Source: a bacterium
GTDB lineage: Bacteria; Hydrogenedentota; Hydrogenedentia; Hydrogenedentiales; SLHB01
NCBI GenBank assembly: GCA_024231375.1
Contig: JAAEQP010000970.1
Coordinates: forward strand, 1-21,734
DNA: 21,734 nucleotides
Direction: 5' to 3'
Below, in pieces: positions 1 through 8,159 of this stretch. The position numbers were made by a program, and so were the translations under genes. The notes beneath the pieces were generated by a model. It was not told the origin of the DNA. It worked only from the letters and a program-made list of their open reading frames with translations, and did not search any database. Every line of letters begins with the position of its first letter. The stretch's first letter is position 1.

Positions 1-27
1 CGATCTCCGGCCGCGCGAGCACGCACC

Positions 28-90
28 ATTCCCACTATCTCCCAATCTCCAACAATCCCCACATCTCCTACTCCGTCTCCTTTCGTCTCG
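28..90. repeat. CT-rich degenerate short repeat in the left intergenic region
   Basis: The top strand here is almost purine-poor and repeats the hexamer ATCTCC, or close variants, at about 37, 45, 55 and 63 (8-10 bp steps). Another ATCTCC lies at 3-8 and CTCC runs follow it. No open reading frame with a ribosome binding site covers bases 1-166. I see nothing else in this stretch except a weak promoter near its right end. It is probably low-complexity intergenic DNA; a regulatory role is not supported. Confidence 0.35.
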
Positions 91-99
91 CGGTTTGCC

Positions 100-128
100 T
101 TGTGTGCCCGGTGTGCGCGTGCTACATT
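100..128 (+). promoter_or_regulatory. weak candidate sigma-70 promoter for pilT
   Basis: TTGTGT (100-105) and TACATT (123-128) are separated by exactly 17 bp, matching 3/6 and 4/6 consensus positions. Transcription would start near 135, about 30 bases ahead of the pilT start at 167. The match is modest and this is inference from spacing and position. Confidence 0.3.
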
Positions 129-166
129 GGACGCCACGTGCAAACTGAACCCGGAGGGATCGCGCC

Positions 167-1255
167 ATGGCCGAGATGGACAAGTATTTCCGCGTGATGG
201 TCGAGAACAACACGTCCGACCTCCACCTGTGCACCGGCTGCAAGCCCATCTTCCGCAAGGACGGCGTGATCACCCCCTTGCGCAACAGCGAAGCCCTGGA
301 CCAACAAATGGCCAGGACATTGTTGTACGAGATCATGCCGGAGGAAAACGAGAAACAGTTCAACGATACGAACGACACGGACTTCGCCTACGCCCTGGAG
401 GGGTACGGCCGGTTCCGCTGCAACATCTACATGGACCATCGGGGCATTTGCGGCGTCTTCCGTCTCATCCCGTCCGAGATTCTGACGTGCGAACAACTGG
501 CCCTGCCCGATGCTATTTTGAAACTCTGCAATCTCAGCAAAGGCCTGGTACTGGTAACGGGCCCCACGGGCAGCGGAAAATCCACCACGTTGGCCGCCAT
601 GATCGACCGTATCAACGCGCAACGGAGCGAGCATATCCTCACCATTGAGGACCCCATCGAGTTCGTGCACCAGAACAAGCGATGCCTGATCAACCAACGC
701 GAAGTGGGCACCCACACGGCCGGGTTCAAGACGGCATTGCGCGCGGCATTGCGCGAAGACCCGGACATTGTGTTGGTCGGCGAGATGCGTGATCTTGAGA
801 CGACCCACATCGCCGTCGAGACGGCCGAGACGGGCCACCTGGTCTTCGGCACACTGCACACAACCACGGCCGTATCGACGGTGGACCGGCTCATCGACCA
901 GTTCCCCGCCGATCAACAAGCCCAGATCCGCCTCATGCTCTCGTCGACCCTCAAAGGCGTGATCGCTCAGAACCTGCTTCGCAAGAAGGGCGGAGGCCGG
1001 GTCGCCGCGCTGGAAGTCCTCATCGTGAACTCGGCGGTGTCCGCCCTCATCCGTGAAGCAAAGACAATGCAGATCACCAGCATCATGCAAACGGGCAAAA
1101 AGGAAGGCATGACCTTGCTCAACGAGGAGCTGACACGTCTCGTCAAGGAAGAGGTCGTCGAAGCGGAAGAAGCCTGGATGAAGGCCGTCGACAAGGATGG
1201 CCTCATCAAGCAGTTTGCCAGCGCGGGCATTTCGTACAAACCGCCGGAGGAATAG
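167..1255 (+). CDS. pilT: PilT-family type IV pilus retraction ATPase
   Basis: This 362-residue protein is a hexameric cytoplasmic ATPase of the type II/IV secretion superfamily; PilT depolymerises type IV pili and powers twitching motility. The Walker A motif GPTGSGKST is at residues 132-140 with Lys138. The atypical Walker B region [12 protein letters not shown] is at 198-209 with Glu206. The His box [11 protein letters not shown] is at 223-233. The N-terminal PAS-like region and the C-terminal segment with SALIREAKT are also typical. Length and motif spacing match PilT closely. The ATG at 167 is preceded by a strong GGAGGG at 153-158. It is followed 17 bases later by rmuC. No other pilus gene is in the window, so a PilU-like paralogue cannot be excluded, but all core motifs are intact. 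Confidence 0.93.
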   Translation: MAEMDKYFRVMVENNTSDLHLCTGCKPIFRKDGVITPLRNSEALDQQMARTLLYEIMPEENEKQFNDTNDTDFAYALEGYGRFRCNIYMDHRGICGVFRLIPSEILTCEQLALPDAILKLCNLSKGLVLVTGPTGSGKSTTLAAMIDRINAQRSEHILTIEDPIEFVHQNKRCLINQREVGTHTAGFKTALRAALREDPDIVLVGEMRDLETTHIAVETAETGHLVFGTLHTTTAVSTVDRLIDQFPADQQAQIRLMLSSTLKGVIAQNLLRKKGGGRVAALEVLIVNSAVSALIREAKTMQITSIMQTGKKEGMTLLNEELTRLVKEEVVEAEEAWMKAVDKDGLIKQFASAGISYKPPEE

Positions 1256-1272
1256 ATGACCGGAGTACGGGC

Positions 1273-2820
1273 ATGGATGTAGCCGGTGTTATCCTGGGCG
1301 TAGGCTTGGGGCTGACGATTGGCGGCGTGGGGATGTGGCTCATTGGCCGTGCCCGCGCGGGCCAGGCCATGGCCCGTGCCATGGCCCAAGCCGAATCCGC
1401 CAAAGCCACCCTTGAGGAGCGGCTCCAAGCGCGCGACCAGACCATCGCGGAACTGCGTGCTGAGGCCGCTACCTTCACACAGAAGATCGAGACCCTCACC
1501 GAAGCCATGAGCGCCGAGTCCGCCCGCCGGTCGGCTGCCGAAGAGAAGAACTCACGCATCCCCGAACTCGAAACCGCGCTCAAGGAAGGCGGCGAACGGC
1601 TGACCGCCCTCCAACAGGAGAACACCACATTACAGACCCGTGTCTCCGAGTTGCAGACGCTGATGGAGGAGGAGCGCAAAGCCGCTGGCGAGAAGCTCGC
1701 GCTGCTTGAAGAGGCGCGTGCCAAACTGGCGGACGCCTTCAAGGCCCTCTCGGCCGATGCCTTGAACCAGAACAATCAATCCTTCCTGGAACTGGCGAAG
1801 GCCACCCTCGAAAAGTTCCAGGAAGGGGCCAAGGGCGATTTGCAGACGCGACAGAAGGCCATCGACGAACTCGTCAAGCCCCTGCGAGAGTCGTTGGAAA
1901 CCGTCAACACACGAATCGCCGAAGTCGAGAAGTCGCGCACCTCCGCGTACGCCAGTCTGACCGAACAGGTCAAATCCCTTGCCGTGACCCAGGAGCGTCT
2001 CAACGCAGAAACACGCAACCTGGTCCAGGCCTTGCGCACCCCGGCGGCCCGTGGGCGGTGGGGCGAAATCCAACTCAAGCGGGTCGTCGAGATGGCCGGC
2101 ATGCTCGAGTACTGCGACTTCATGCAGCAGGAATCGGTCACGACGGACAAGGGTCGGCAACGGCCCGACATGACCGTCAAGCTGCCCAACAGCAAGAATA
2201 TCGTGGTCGACTCGAAGGTGCCGTTGGAAGCGTATCTTGAAGCCATCGAAGCCCCGGACGAGGAAACGAAGACGGCCCGCCTGGCGGACCATGCCCGGCA
2301 AGTGCGGAACCATGTCACCCAGTTGGGAAGAAAAGAATACTGGCAACAGTTCCAACCCACCCCCGAGTTCGTGGTCCTGTTCCTCCCCGGCGAACCCTTC
2401 TTCAGCGCGGCGCTGGAACAGCAGCCCGACCTCATCGAATACGGGGTCAACCGACGCGTCATCATGGCTACCCCCACCACGCTCATCGCTCTGTTGCAGG
2501 CCGTGGCCTATGGATGGCGCCAGGAACAGTTGGCCGAGAACGCCCAGAAGATCAGCGGCTTGGGCAAAGAACTATACACGCGTATTCGCGTGTTGGTGGA
2601 CCACTTTGAAGCGGTCCGCCGAGGCCTGGACACCGCCACCAGCGCCTACAACCGCGCTGTCGGCACGCTGGAATCCCGCGTGCTGGTCTCGGCGCGGCGG
2701 TTCAAGGACTTGGGCGCAGACGACGGCACGGACATCCCCGAACTCGACGGTGTCGACACTGCTACCCGCGAACTTCAGGCCAGCGATCTGCGCGACCTGC
2801 CTTCACCTGAAGACCAGTAA
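1273..2820 (+). CDS. rmuC: RmuC-family DNA recombination/repair protein
   Basis: This 515-residue protein belongs to the RmuC family, which limits inversions between short inverted repeats and carries a nuclease-like C-terminal domain of incompletely defined biochemistry. Residues about 4-26 form one hydrophobic N-terminal anchor. Residues about 30-220 are a long Ala/Glu/Lys/Gln-rich coiled coil. The conserved domain follows, with the hallmark [18 protein letters not shown], the [21 protein letters not shown] block, [11 protein letters not shown] and the [19 protein letters not shown] stretch. GGAG at 1262-1265 lies 7 bases before the chosen ATG. The gene sits close behind pilT and probably shares its transcript. 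The DNA-repair theme continues with lexA just downstream; I see no SOS box in front of rmuC itself. Confidence 0.93.
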   Translation: MDVAGVILGVGLGLTIGGVGMWLIGRARAGQAMARAMAQAESAKATLEERLQARDQTIAELRAEAATFTQKIETLTEAMSAESARRSAAEEKNSRIPELETALKEGGERLTALQQENTTLQTRVSELQTLMEEERKAAGEKLALLEEARAKLADAFKALSADALNQNNQSFLELAKATLEKFQEGAKGDLQTRQKAIDELVKPLRESLETVNTRIAEVEKSRTSAYASLTEQVKSLAVTQERLNAETRNLVQALRTPAARGRWGEIQLKRVVEMAGMLEYCDFMQQESVTTDKGRQRPDMTVKLPNSKNIVVDSKVPLEAYLEAIEAPDEETKTARLADHARQVRNHVTQLGRKEYWQQFQPTPEFVVLFLPGEPFFSAALEQQPDLIEYGVNRRVIMATPTTLIALLQAVAYGWRQEQLAENAQKISGLGKELYTRIRVLVDHFEAVRRGLDTATSAYNRAVGTLESRVLVSARRFKDLGADDGTDIPELDGVDTATRELQASDLRDLPSPEDQ

Positions 2821-2874
2821 GATCTTTCATTTCCGATGGTTACCCATTCGAACCCCGACCATGACCAATATCTG

Positions 2875-2904
2875 TTGACAAAACCCTCCTTCCCATGGTT
2901 CAAT
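2875..2904 (+). promoter_or_regulatory. candidate lexA promoter
   Basis: A perfect -35 hexamer TTGACA occurs at 2875-2880. With an 18 bp spacer the -10 would be TTCAAT (2899-2904), a 4/6 match. An AT-rich CAATATAG follows and offers alternative -10 positions at longer spacing. The -35 is convincing; the exact -10 is not. The candidate LexA operator lies immediately downstream. Confidence 0.5.
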
Positions 2905-2908
2905 ATAG

Positions 2909-2924
2909 CTGAAAAAGAATTCAG
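2909..2924. promoter_or_regulatory. candidate SOS box (LexA operator) before lexA
   Basis: The 16 bp palindrome CTGAAAAAGAATTCAG has 5 bp arms (CTGAA/TTCAG) around 6 bp. It keeps the CTG-N10-CAG spacing known for the E. coli operator CTGT-N8-ACAG, although the fourth base of each half differs. It lies between the promoter and the lexA ribosome binding site, ending 14 bases before the start codon, where LexA autorepression would act. It is the only such palindrome in this gap. Binding by this LexA is inferred from position and symmetry. Confidence 0.5.
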
Positions 2925-2938
2925 ACCGGGAGAACACC

Positions 2939-3556
2939 ATGGCTAAGGGGCTCACGCGACGGCAGGCTGATATTCTTGCGTTCATCATTGAGTGCATTCG
3001 CGACAACGGCATGCCGCCCACCATAGCTGAAATCGGCGAACACTTCGGCATCTCGTCCACCAACGGGGTCAACGACCATCTGATCGCGTTGGAGAAGAAG
3101 GGCTATATCGAGCGCACGTCGAAGGCGCGATCCATCCGCGTGACGCAGAAGGCGGCGGCCGGCCTGTATCAAGGCGAAGTGGAGACGCTGCCGTTGCTGG
3201 GCCGCATTGCCGCCGGTCACCCCATCCTGGCCGAAGAAAACGTGGAAGACCAAATCCCTATCGCTACGTCCTTGGGCCATCACGGCACCTACTGCCTGCG
3301 CGTGCAGGGCGAAAGCATGATCGACGACGGCATCTTCGACGGGGACGTTATCGTGGTTGACCAAGGCCAAGAACCGAAACAGGGTGACGTGGTCGTGGCT
3401 CTGGTCGAGGACGAAGCGACCGTGAAGCGGTTTCACCCGCGCGGAGACATGGTCGAACTGCGCCCGGCCAACGCTGCCATGGTGCCCATCCTGGTGCCTG
3501 CCAATTCCGTTCAACTCCAAGGGGTAGTGGTCGCACTCCAACGCACGCTCCGGTAG
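2939..3556 (+). CDS. lexA: LexA SOS repressor (self-cleaving)
   Basis: This 205-residue LexA is the transcriptional repressor of the DNA-damage response, inactivated by RecA-stimulated self-cleavage. The N-terminal winged-helix domain (about 1-70) contains the family signature GMPPTIAEIGEHFG and the recognition region SSTNGVNDHL. The cleavage bond is Ala92-Gly93 within GRIAAGHP. The latent peptidase dyad is Ser126 (QGESM) and Lys163 (ATVKRF). All catalytic features are present and length is normal, so the protein should be functional. The ATG is preceded by GGGAG at 2928-2932. The gene has its own promoter and a candidate operator at 2909-2924, suggesting autoregulation. The recognition helix is unlike both the E. 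coli and the Bacillus versions, so operator specificity cannot be read from sequence alone. Confidence 0.96.
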   Translation: MAKGLTRRQADILAFIIECIRDNGMPPTIAEIGEHFGISSTNGVNDHLIALEKKGYIERTSKARSIRVTQKAAAGLYQGEVETLPLLGRIAAGHPILAEENVEDQIPIATSLGHHGTYCLRVQGESMIDDGIFDGDVIVVDQGQEPKQGDVVVALVEDEATVKRFHPRGDMVELRPANAAMVPILVPANSVQLQGVVVALQRTLR

Positions 3557-3615
3557 AATGGCGCACAGGATGACCCCGGCGCGTCTGTAGCAGAGCCTGT
3601 TGGAGAAACTGTCAC

Positions 3616-5622
3616 GTGTTACGTCCCACGTCCCGCAAGCTGCGTGTCTTCCTGGGCGACCTCGCCTACTTCAACTCCTACACGGCGACCACGCTGACGA
3701 TCCCACTCAATGTCGGATACATGGCGTCCTACGTCGAAGCACGCTATCCCGACGAATGCGATATCCGTCTCTTCAAGGATCCCGAGCGCCTGATTGCCGC
3801 GTCCAAGGAGTCGCCCCCGGACATTCTTGGGTTGTCCTGCTACTTCTGGAACGAACGGCTGGACGTGCTGGTTGCCCAACGCGTCAAGGCGCAGTGCCCG
3901 GACTGTGTCGTCGCCATCGGGGGTCCAAGCGTCGACACCGACGTGGACGAACAGCGGGACCTCTTCGAGACCTTTGACGGCGCCATGGACTACCTCATCG
4001 TGAACGAAGGTGAGTGCGGGTTCGCGGCGCTGGTGGGCGCGATGCTGTGCGGCAAGCCGTCCGAAAGGGTCGATGGATGTGTGACCTTCGCCGACAACGG
4101 AACCGCCACCAGCGGCGAGGACGTGGGCCTGTCTCTCGATCTGGAATCGTTGCCGTCGCCAATCCTGGGAGGGATTCTGGATGACTTCCTGGTTCCCCAA
4201 TTCATGCCCATGATCCAGACCTCGAGGCTCTGCCCCTATGCCTGCGCCTACTGCGCCAGCGGCAAGGTCCGCGGACGGCCGCGGGCGTTCCCCACGGCGG
4301 TCGTGAAGGATGAAGTCGCCTATCTGGCCGAACGGTACCGGGACTACCCGCACCGCACGTTTCTCATCACGGACGACAATTTCGGACTGTTCGAACGCGA
4401 TGCCGATCTTGCCGAGAGTTTCGTCGAGGCTCGGTCGCGGTTGGGCTACCCGCGGCAGATGTTCTGCTACTTCGACAAGAAGTTCTCGCCCACCGTACGC
4501 CGTGCCGCCCGTCACCTGGCCGAGATGAACAGCGGTGGTCTCCAACTGGCGTTCCAGTCCTTTAGCGAAGATGCCCTCGAAGCCGTCGGACGGAGCAACA
4601 TGAACGAGCAGCAGATGGCGGAGGCCGTGACCTGGGCGCACGACAACGGGTTGAAGGTGTCGAGCGAGATGATCTTCGGCCTGCCCCACGAAACGAAGCT
4701 GTCCTTCCTGGAGGGGTTGGAACGCGCCATGCGCCTCCATGTGGACACGCTGGCGGCCCATAATCTCTTCCTCCTGCGCGGTATCCCCATGAACCGTGAG
4801 GGCGAACGCGCCCGGCACGGGCTGGAGACCCGGTTCCGGCCCAGCTACGCATGCGCCCACGGGGAAGTCGACGGAGTGTTCGTCAGCGAGAGCGAAGAGG
4901 TGGTTGTGGGATCCGGCAGCTTCTCGTTCGACGATTTCATGGCGGTCAGGAAAGTGGCGCTCCCCTTCTACTTCGTCAACGCGGCGGGCTACTTCCGCGA
5001 AGTGTTCGGTTATCTGGCCGAGATAGGCGAACCTGTCGTGCCCCTATTCGAACGCGCTATGGAGCCGCGCGCCGAAGACAGCGCAATCCCGGGATACACG
5101 GCCTTCGTCGCCGACTTCACACAGGCGGTCGAGTCGGAGCTGTACGACTCCCGCGAATCCGTCCATGAGTCGTTGCGCCAGGCATACGTGGACAACGACC
5201 GTCGGATTGCGGCGCCCGCCCGCCACAACGTGTCCTTCGCGGCACGCCTAATCTACCGGGAGAACTGGTTCGGGCCGCTGGTGAATCGGATTCTCGCGGA
5301 ACACGGGATTGCCGAGAACCATCTCGAAGTGCTCCATGATCTGGCCGCCTTTTCGGAGGCGGAATGGATCGACCTGAAGAACCCCGCCGCCTGCCGCGAA
5401 CTCCATCTCTCGTCGGCCGCCCTCGACTTCCTGGGCGCGCCCAAGGGGTCGCGCGCAACCGGACGCCGACGCGTACGGCTGTCGGCATCCGATCCTCAAT
5501 GCAGCCACCTCACCGGATTCATGCGCCAGTACGGGTCGGACGACGGCTCCCATTGCTACGCGGCCTTGGACGTCGTCGTCCCTCGGTCGGGTCTCCGCTA
5601 CGACACCGTCACCGCAATCTGA
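3616..5622 (+). CDS. B12-binding-domain radical SAM enzyme
   Basis: This 668-residue protein has a Rossmann-like cobalamin-binding domain at about residues 8-145 and a radical SAM core from about 200. The [4Fe-4S] ligands are Cys206, Cys210 and Cys213 in LCPYACAYCASG. Later core strands include LITDDNFGL, LQLAFQSFS and SSEMIFGLPHET. The C-terminal 200 residues show no family I recognise. Such enzymes often perform methylations or other radical chemistry on unactivated carbons; the substrate is unknown. The GTG start at 3616 is preceded by GGAG at 3602-3605, and no upstream start fits better. A downstream promoter separates it from the orphan and GT-fusion genes, but the same strand and proximity suggest a shared carbohydrate or natural-product role. 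It lacks the motif style of the rSAM-ocin peptide maturases, so a RiPP role is not supported. Confidence 0.88.
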   Translation: MLRPTSRKLRVFLGDLAYFNSYTATTLTIPLNVGYMASYVEARYPDECDIRLFKDPERLIAASKESPPDILGLSCYFWNERLDVLVAQRVKAQCPDCVVAIGGPSVDTDVDEQRDLFETFDGAMDYLIVNEGECGFAALVGAMLCGKPSERVDGCVTFADNGTATSGEDVGLSLDLESLPSPILGGILDDFLVPQFMPMIQTSRLCPYACAYCASGKVRGRPRAFPTAVVKDEVAYLAERYRDYPHRTFLITDDNFGLFERDADLAESFVEARSRLGYPRQMFCYFDKKFSPTVRRAARHLAEMNSGGLQLAFQSFSEDALEAVGRSNMNEQQMAEAVTWAHDNGLKVSSEMIFGLPHETKLSFLEGLERAMRLHVDTLAAHNLFLLRGIPMNREGERARHGLETRFRPSYACAHGEVDGVFVSESEEVVVGSGSFSFDDFMAVRKVALPFYFVNAAGYFREVFGYLAEIGEPVVPLFERAMEPRAEDSAIPGYTAFVADFTQAVESELYDSRESVHESLRQAYVDNDRRIAAPARHNVSFAARLIYRENWFGPLVNRILAEHGIAENHLEVLHDLAAFSEAEWIDLKNPAACRELHLSSAALDFLGAPKGSRATGRRRVRLSASDPQCSHLTGFMRQYGSDDGSHCYAALDVVVPRSGLRYDTVTAI

Positions 5623-5656
5623 AGCCGGGACGAGCCGCCGCCGCTCCTCCTGCCGG

Positions 5657-5685
5657 TTGCCGCCCATCCCGTGCTGCGATAGAAT
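5657..5685 (+). promoter_or_regulatory. sigma-70-like promoter before the 71-residue gene
   Basis: TTGCCG (5657-5662, 4/6) and TAGAAT (5680-5685, 5/6) are separated by exactly 17 bp. Transcription would start near 5692, leaving about 40 bases of leader before the ATG at 5731. It would drive the two-gene unit 5731-8141 independently of the radical SAM gene. Confidence 0.55.
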
Positions 5686-5730
5686 GGGCATGCACTGGAC
5701 TCTGTCGCAACCTCACGGGGGAGACGACGC

Positions 5731-5946
5731 ATGACAAGGGAATTCGAAGAACGCAAGTCGACGGCGTGGTCCGAGGACCCCGTGGACAACAAGGCGCTGC
5801 AGTTCGTGAAGAGCTGGCACCGGCATCCCGCGGTTCACGAAGCGGTGTGGTACAAGGGCGTGAATCTCGGCGAAATGGCCGAGTACGCGCTGATCCCCGA
5901 GATGATGACCGTGCTTGTCGATCGCGAGAAGGGCGCCGAGTCGTGA
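5731..5946 (+). CDS. small protein of unknown function (71 aa)
   Basis: I do not recognise this 71-residue protein. It is charged and soluble-looking, has no signal peptide, membrane segment or cysteine, and carries a WSED and a KSWHRHPAVHEAVWYKG stretch rich in Trp and His. A strong purine-rich ribosome binding site (GGGGGAG, about 5717-5723) lies 7 bases before its ATG. A promoter lies just upstream. Its TGA overlaps the GTG start of the next gene by 4 bases (5943-5946), the usual signature of translational coupling. These three signals make it a real gene despite its size. It may be a small partner or substrate of the downstream fusion protein or of the radical SAM enzyme. Nothing in it resembles a typical RiPP leader/core layout. 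Confidence 0.7.
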   Translation: MTREFEERKSTAWSEDPVDNKALQFVKSWHRHPAVHEAVWYKGVNLGEMAEYALIPEMMTVLVDREKGAES

Positions 5947-8141
5947 AGCCCGCCATTCTGCTGTGCATGGTCCGCGGAATTGATTACATCGCCAAAGCCC
6001 TGCTCGAACGGGCCGACGTTGAACTGATCTGCCTGCACGACTGCTCCGCCGATGAACTGGAGCGGCAGGGAATAGCGAATCGCCGCCTGAACGCCTTCAT
6101 CACCGATGACGTGTGCCAGCGCGCGGTCGCGTCGGCCGAGTCGCGGGGATCCGCGGTGGCACGCGCCCTCCATGAAGCAGACCTGTCCGCCAACTGCGCG
6201 GCCGCCGGTCCGCTTCCCGCCGAGCCCGTGAACCGGCATCTGGCCACCGTGCTCCAGCGGGATTTCCCGGAGGAAATTCTGCTCGTGGACATGGTGCGGC
6301 GCGTGGCCTGCGAGACCGACCTACGCCTCATCGTCACGCCCGAAGACATCTGCCGCGACACCCGCGCCATCGTCTCGGCCGCCCAGCGCATCGGTGTACC
6401 GACCCTTCACGTCCTTCACGGATATCCCGCCGGCACAAACCACGCCCACGATTCGATCACGGCCGACGTGATCGCCGTATTCAGCGAACGCGCCAAACGT
6501 CTCTACGAGTCCTTCGGCACTCGGCCGGAACAGGTGGTGGTGACGGGGAACCCCTTCTGGGACATTCACAGCCGCCCTCCGCGCCCGGACCACAAGGAAG
6601 CGGCTTGCGCCGCGATGGGATTGGACCCCGGAAGGCCCATCATCGAGTACGCACTGACGAACGGCACGCGGTTCAGCGCTGAAAGCGTCGCGCGCGTCAA
6701 CTACCACTTGGAATCGGCCGACGTAGTGCTGCAAGCATTCACCGAGCTGTCCCGCAATCACCCGGACTGGCAGTTTGTGTTGCGGTCTCATCCAAGCGAG
6801 GCGCCGCAGGCGGAACAGTTGGCGGCCCGCGCCCGCGACGCCGGTGTCGACGGCATCCATGTAGACCTCGGGTCCGCGCACGATGCAATCACGGTCGTGG
6901 ATGTCCTCCTATGCACGCATTCGAACATGGGGATCGAGGCAATTCTGCACGGGAAACCCGTGATCAACGTGGCGATCGACGATATCCTCGGGCAGTTGTA
7001 CGTCGAAGGGATGGGACCACTGTTTCTCGAAGACGACGCCGTGCTCTGGGCCCGTTCCTGGGACGAAGTGGGGCCTATGGTGGAGGCCGCACTCCAAGAT
7101 GAGGAGACAAAGGACCGTTTGCTCGCATTGCGGCCTGGAAGCATCGAGCGATTCAACTACCGCAATGACGGGAACGCTACCGAGCGCATGGTCGATTTGG
7201 CCCTCGCCATGCTCGCGCACCCAGGGAAGTTCTGCCAGCCCTTGACCCGGTTCCCTGAGTTCGAACCCGGACTTGCGCGCCTCGTTCCGGAGGCAGCCGG
7301 CCAGGTACTGGTGGTTGGCCGCGGCGCGACACACACAAGCGACGCGGTGTGCGCCCTCCGCCCCGGCGCTCGCGTGGAATCCCACGCCCAGTTTGCCGGG
7401 GTCAACCCCGACAGATTGTACGATGCGGTTGTCCTGTCCGAGCCCGTCGCACACGACGGGGCGGCGGAGACCCTGGTGTGCGCCGCCAGGCGCCATCTCG
7501 CGCCCGGAGCCCTTCTTGTCATGGCGTTTCAGAACGGACGGAATCCGGAAGCAGCCGTCGACTACGCGGAGGGCCGCTGGGTCCCGCCATGGCCCGGCTT
7601 CGAATCGCCAAACGAAGTGGGCCAAACCTCCTGGCCGGGCGTCGAACTGCTGATGTCGCGCTGCGATCTCCAGATCGAAGCCCACACCGCTCTGCCCTTC
7701 TCGCCCGGCGCCTCCGCTGGCCCAGGCCAGCACAACGGGATCGATCAAGCGCGAGCGTGGATCGTGTCCGCACGCGCGAGACCACGTGAGGCCGGCGAAT
7801 ACGGCCGCACCCGTGCCGCCAACCGAGCGGCGGCCGAGGAACTGAACGAAGCGGGCGAGACCCGGTTCGCGGAAGGCGATGCCGTGGGCGCACTGGGCCT
7901 GTTCGCGAAGGCCGCCCGGACGTGGGCGCACGATGCCCGCATCTACAACAACTTGGCGGTGGCACTCCATGCGGTCGGGAAGGTGGACGAGGCCTGGCGC
8001 CGCGTCGTTGAAGCGCTTAGCATCGACCCCTCGTTCCAGGCCGCCCGCGACAACCTGCGCCTTCTCGGCGCCGAGATTGGGCGCGAGGACGAGAGCAACC
8101 GAATCCTCGATCTCTTCGGAGAAGAGACGAACGAGGGGTGA
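5943..8141 (+). CDS. GT-B-like transferase / degenerate methyltransferase / TPR fusion protein
   Basis: This 732-residue protein has three visible parts. Residues 1 to about 425 resemble the GT-B fold of surface-carbohydrate or CDP-glycerol-type transferases: an N-terminal Rossmann half, LHGYPAGTNHAH, a VVTGNPFWD linker strand, and a C-terminal half with LRSHPSE and THSNMGIEAILHGKPVI. Residues about 440-610 follow a class I methyltransferase layout (LYDAVVLSEPV, then LAPGALLVMAF), but motif I reads VLVVGRGAT without the usual GxGxG. Residues about 626-713 are two to three TPR-like helical repeats. The GTG start overlaps the upstream stop by 4 bases; Met9 (5967) is the alternative. An open frame extends further upstream, but it is a shadow of the radical SAM gene. 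A role in building or modifying a surface glycan is an inference from the transferase domain. Confidence 0.72.
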   Translation: MKPAILLCMVRGIDYIAKALLERADVELICLHDCSADELERQGIANRRLNAFITDDVCQRAVASAESRGSAVARALHEADLSANCAAAGPLPAEPVNRHLATVLQRDFPEEILLVDMVRRVACETDLRLIVTPEDICRDTRAIVSAAQRIGVPTLHVLHGYPAGTNHAHDSITADVIAVFSERAKRLYESFGTRPEQVVVTGNPFWDIHSRPPRPDHKEAACAAMGLDPGRPIIEYALTNGTRFSAESVARVNYHLESADVVLQAFTELSRNHPDWQFVLRSHPSEAPQAEQLAARARDAGVDGIHVDLGSAHDAITVVDVLLCTHSNMGIEAILHGKPVINVAIDDILGQLYVEGMGPLFLEDDAVLWARSWDEVGPMVEAALQDEETKDRLLALRPGSIERFNYRNDGNATERMVDLALAMLAHPGKFCQPLTRFPEFEPGLARLVPEAAGQVLVVGRGATHTSDAVCALRPGARVESHAQFAGVNPDRLYDAVVLSEPVAHDGAAETLVCAARRHLAPGALLVMAFQNGRNPEAAVDYAEGRWVPPWPGFESPNEVGQTSWPGVELLMSRCDLQIEAHTALPFSPGASAGPGQHNGIDQARAWIVSARARPREAGEYGRTRAANRAAAEELNEAGETRFAEGDAVGALGLFAKAARTWAHDARIYNNLAVALHAVGKVDEAWRRVVEALSIDPSFQAARDNLRLLGAEIGREDESNRILDLFGEETNEG

Positions 8142-8159
8142 GGCGCCGAGATGGCCTTG

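Noticed and set aside
3619..4860. Long open frame on the minus strand opposite the radical SAM gene
   Set aside because: It is a high-GC shadow of the third-codon-position bias; it has no ribosome binding site or recognisable domain, while the plus strand carries clear radical SAM motifs.
5364..5942. N-terminal extension of the fusion protein (open frame starts far upstream)
   Set aside because: The extension overlaps the radical SAM gene and the 71-residue gene and is Arg/Pro-rich shadow sequence; the GTG at 5943 with a 4-base overlap is the sensible start.
5731..5946. RiPP precursor peptide for the radical SAM enzyme
   Set aside because: The protein has no Cys, no Gly-rich core or repeated core motif and no recognisable leader, and the enzyme lacks the motif style of known B12 peptide maturases.
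8142..8159. Bidirectional terminator between convergent genes
   Set aside because: Only 18 bases separate the stops and I could not find a convincing stem with a T tract on either strand.
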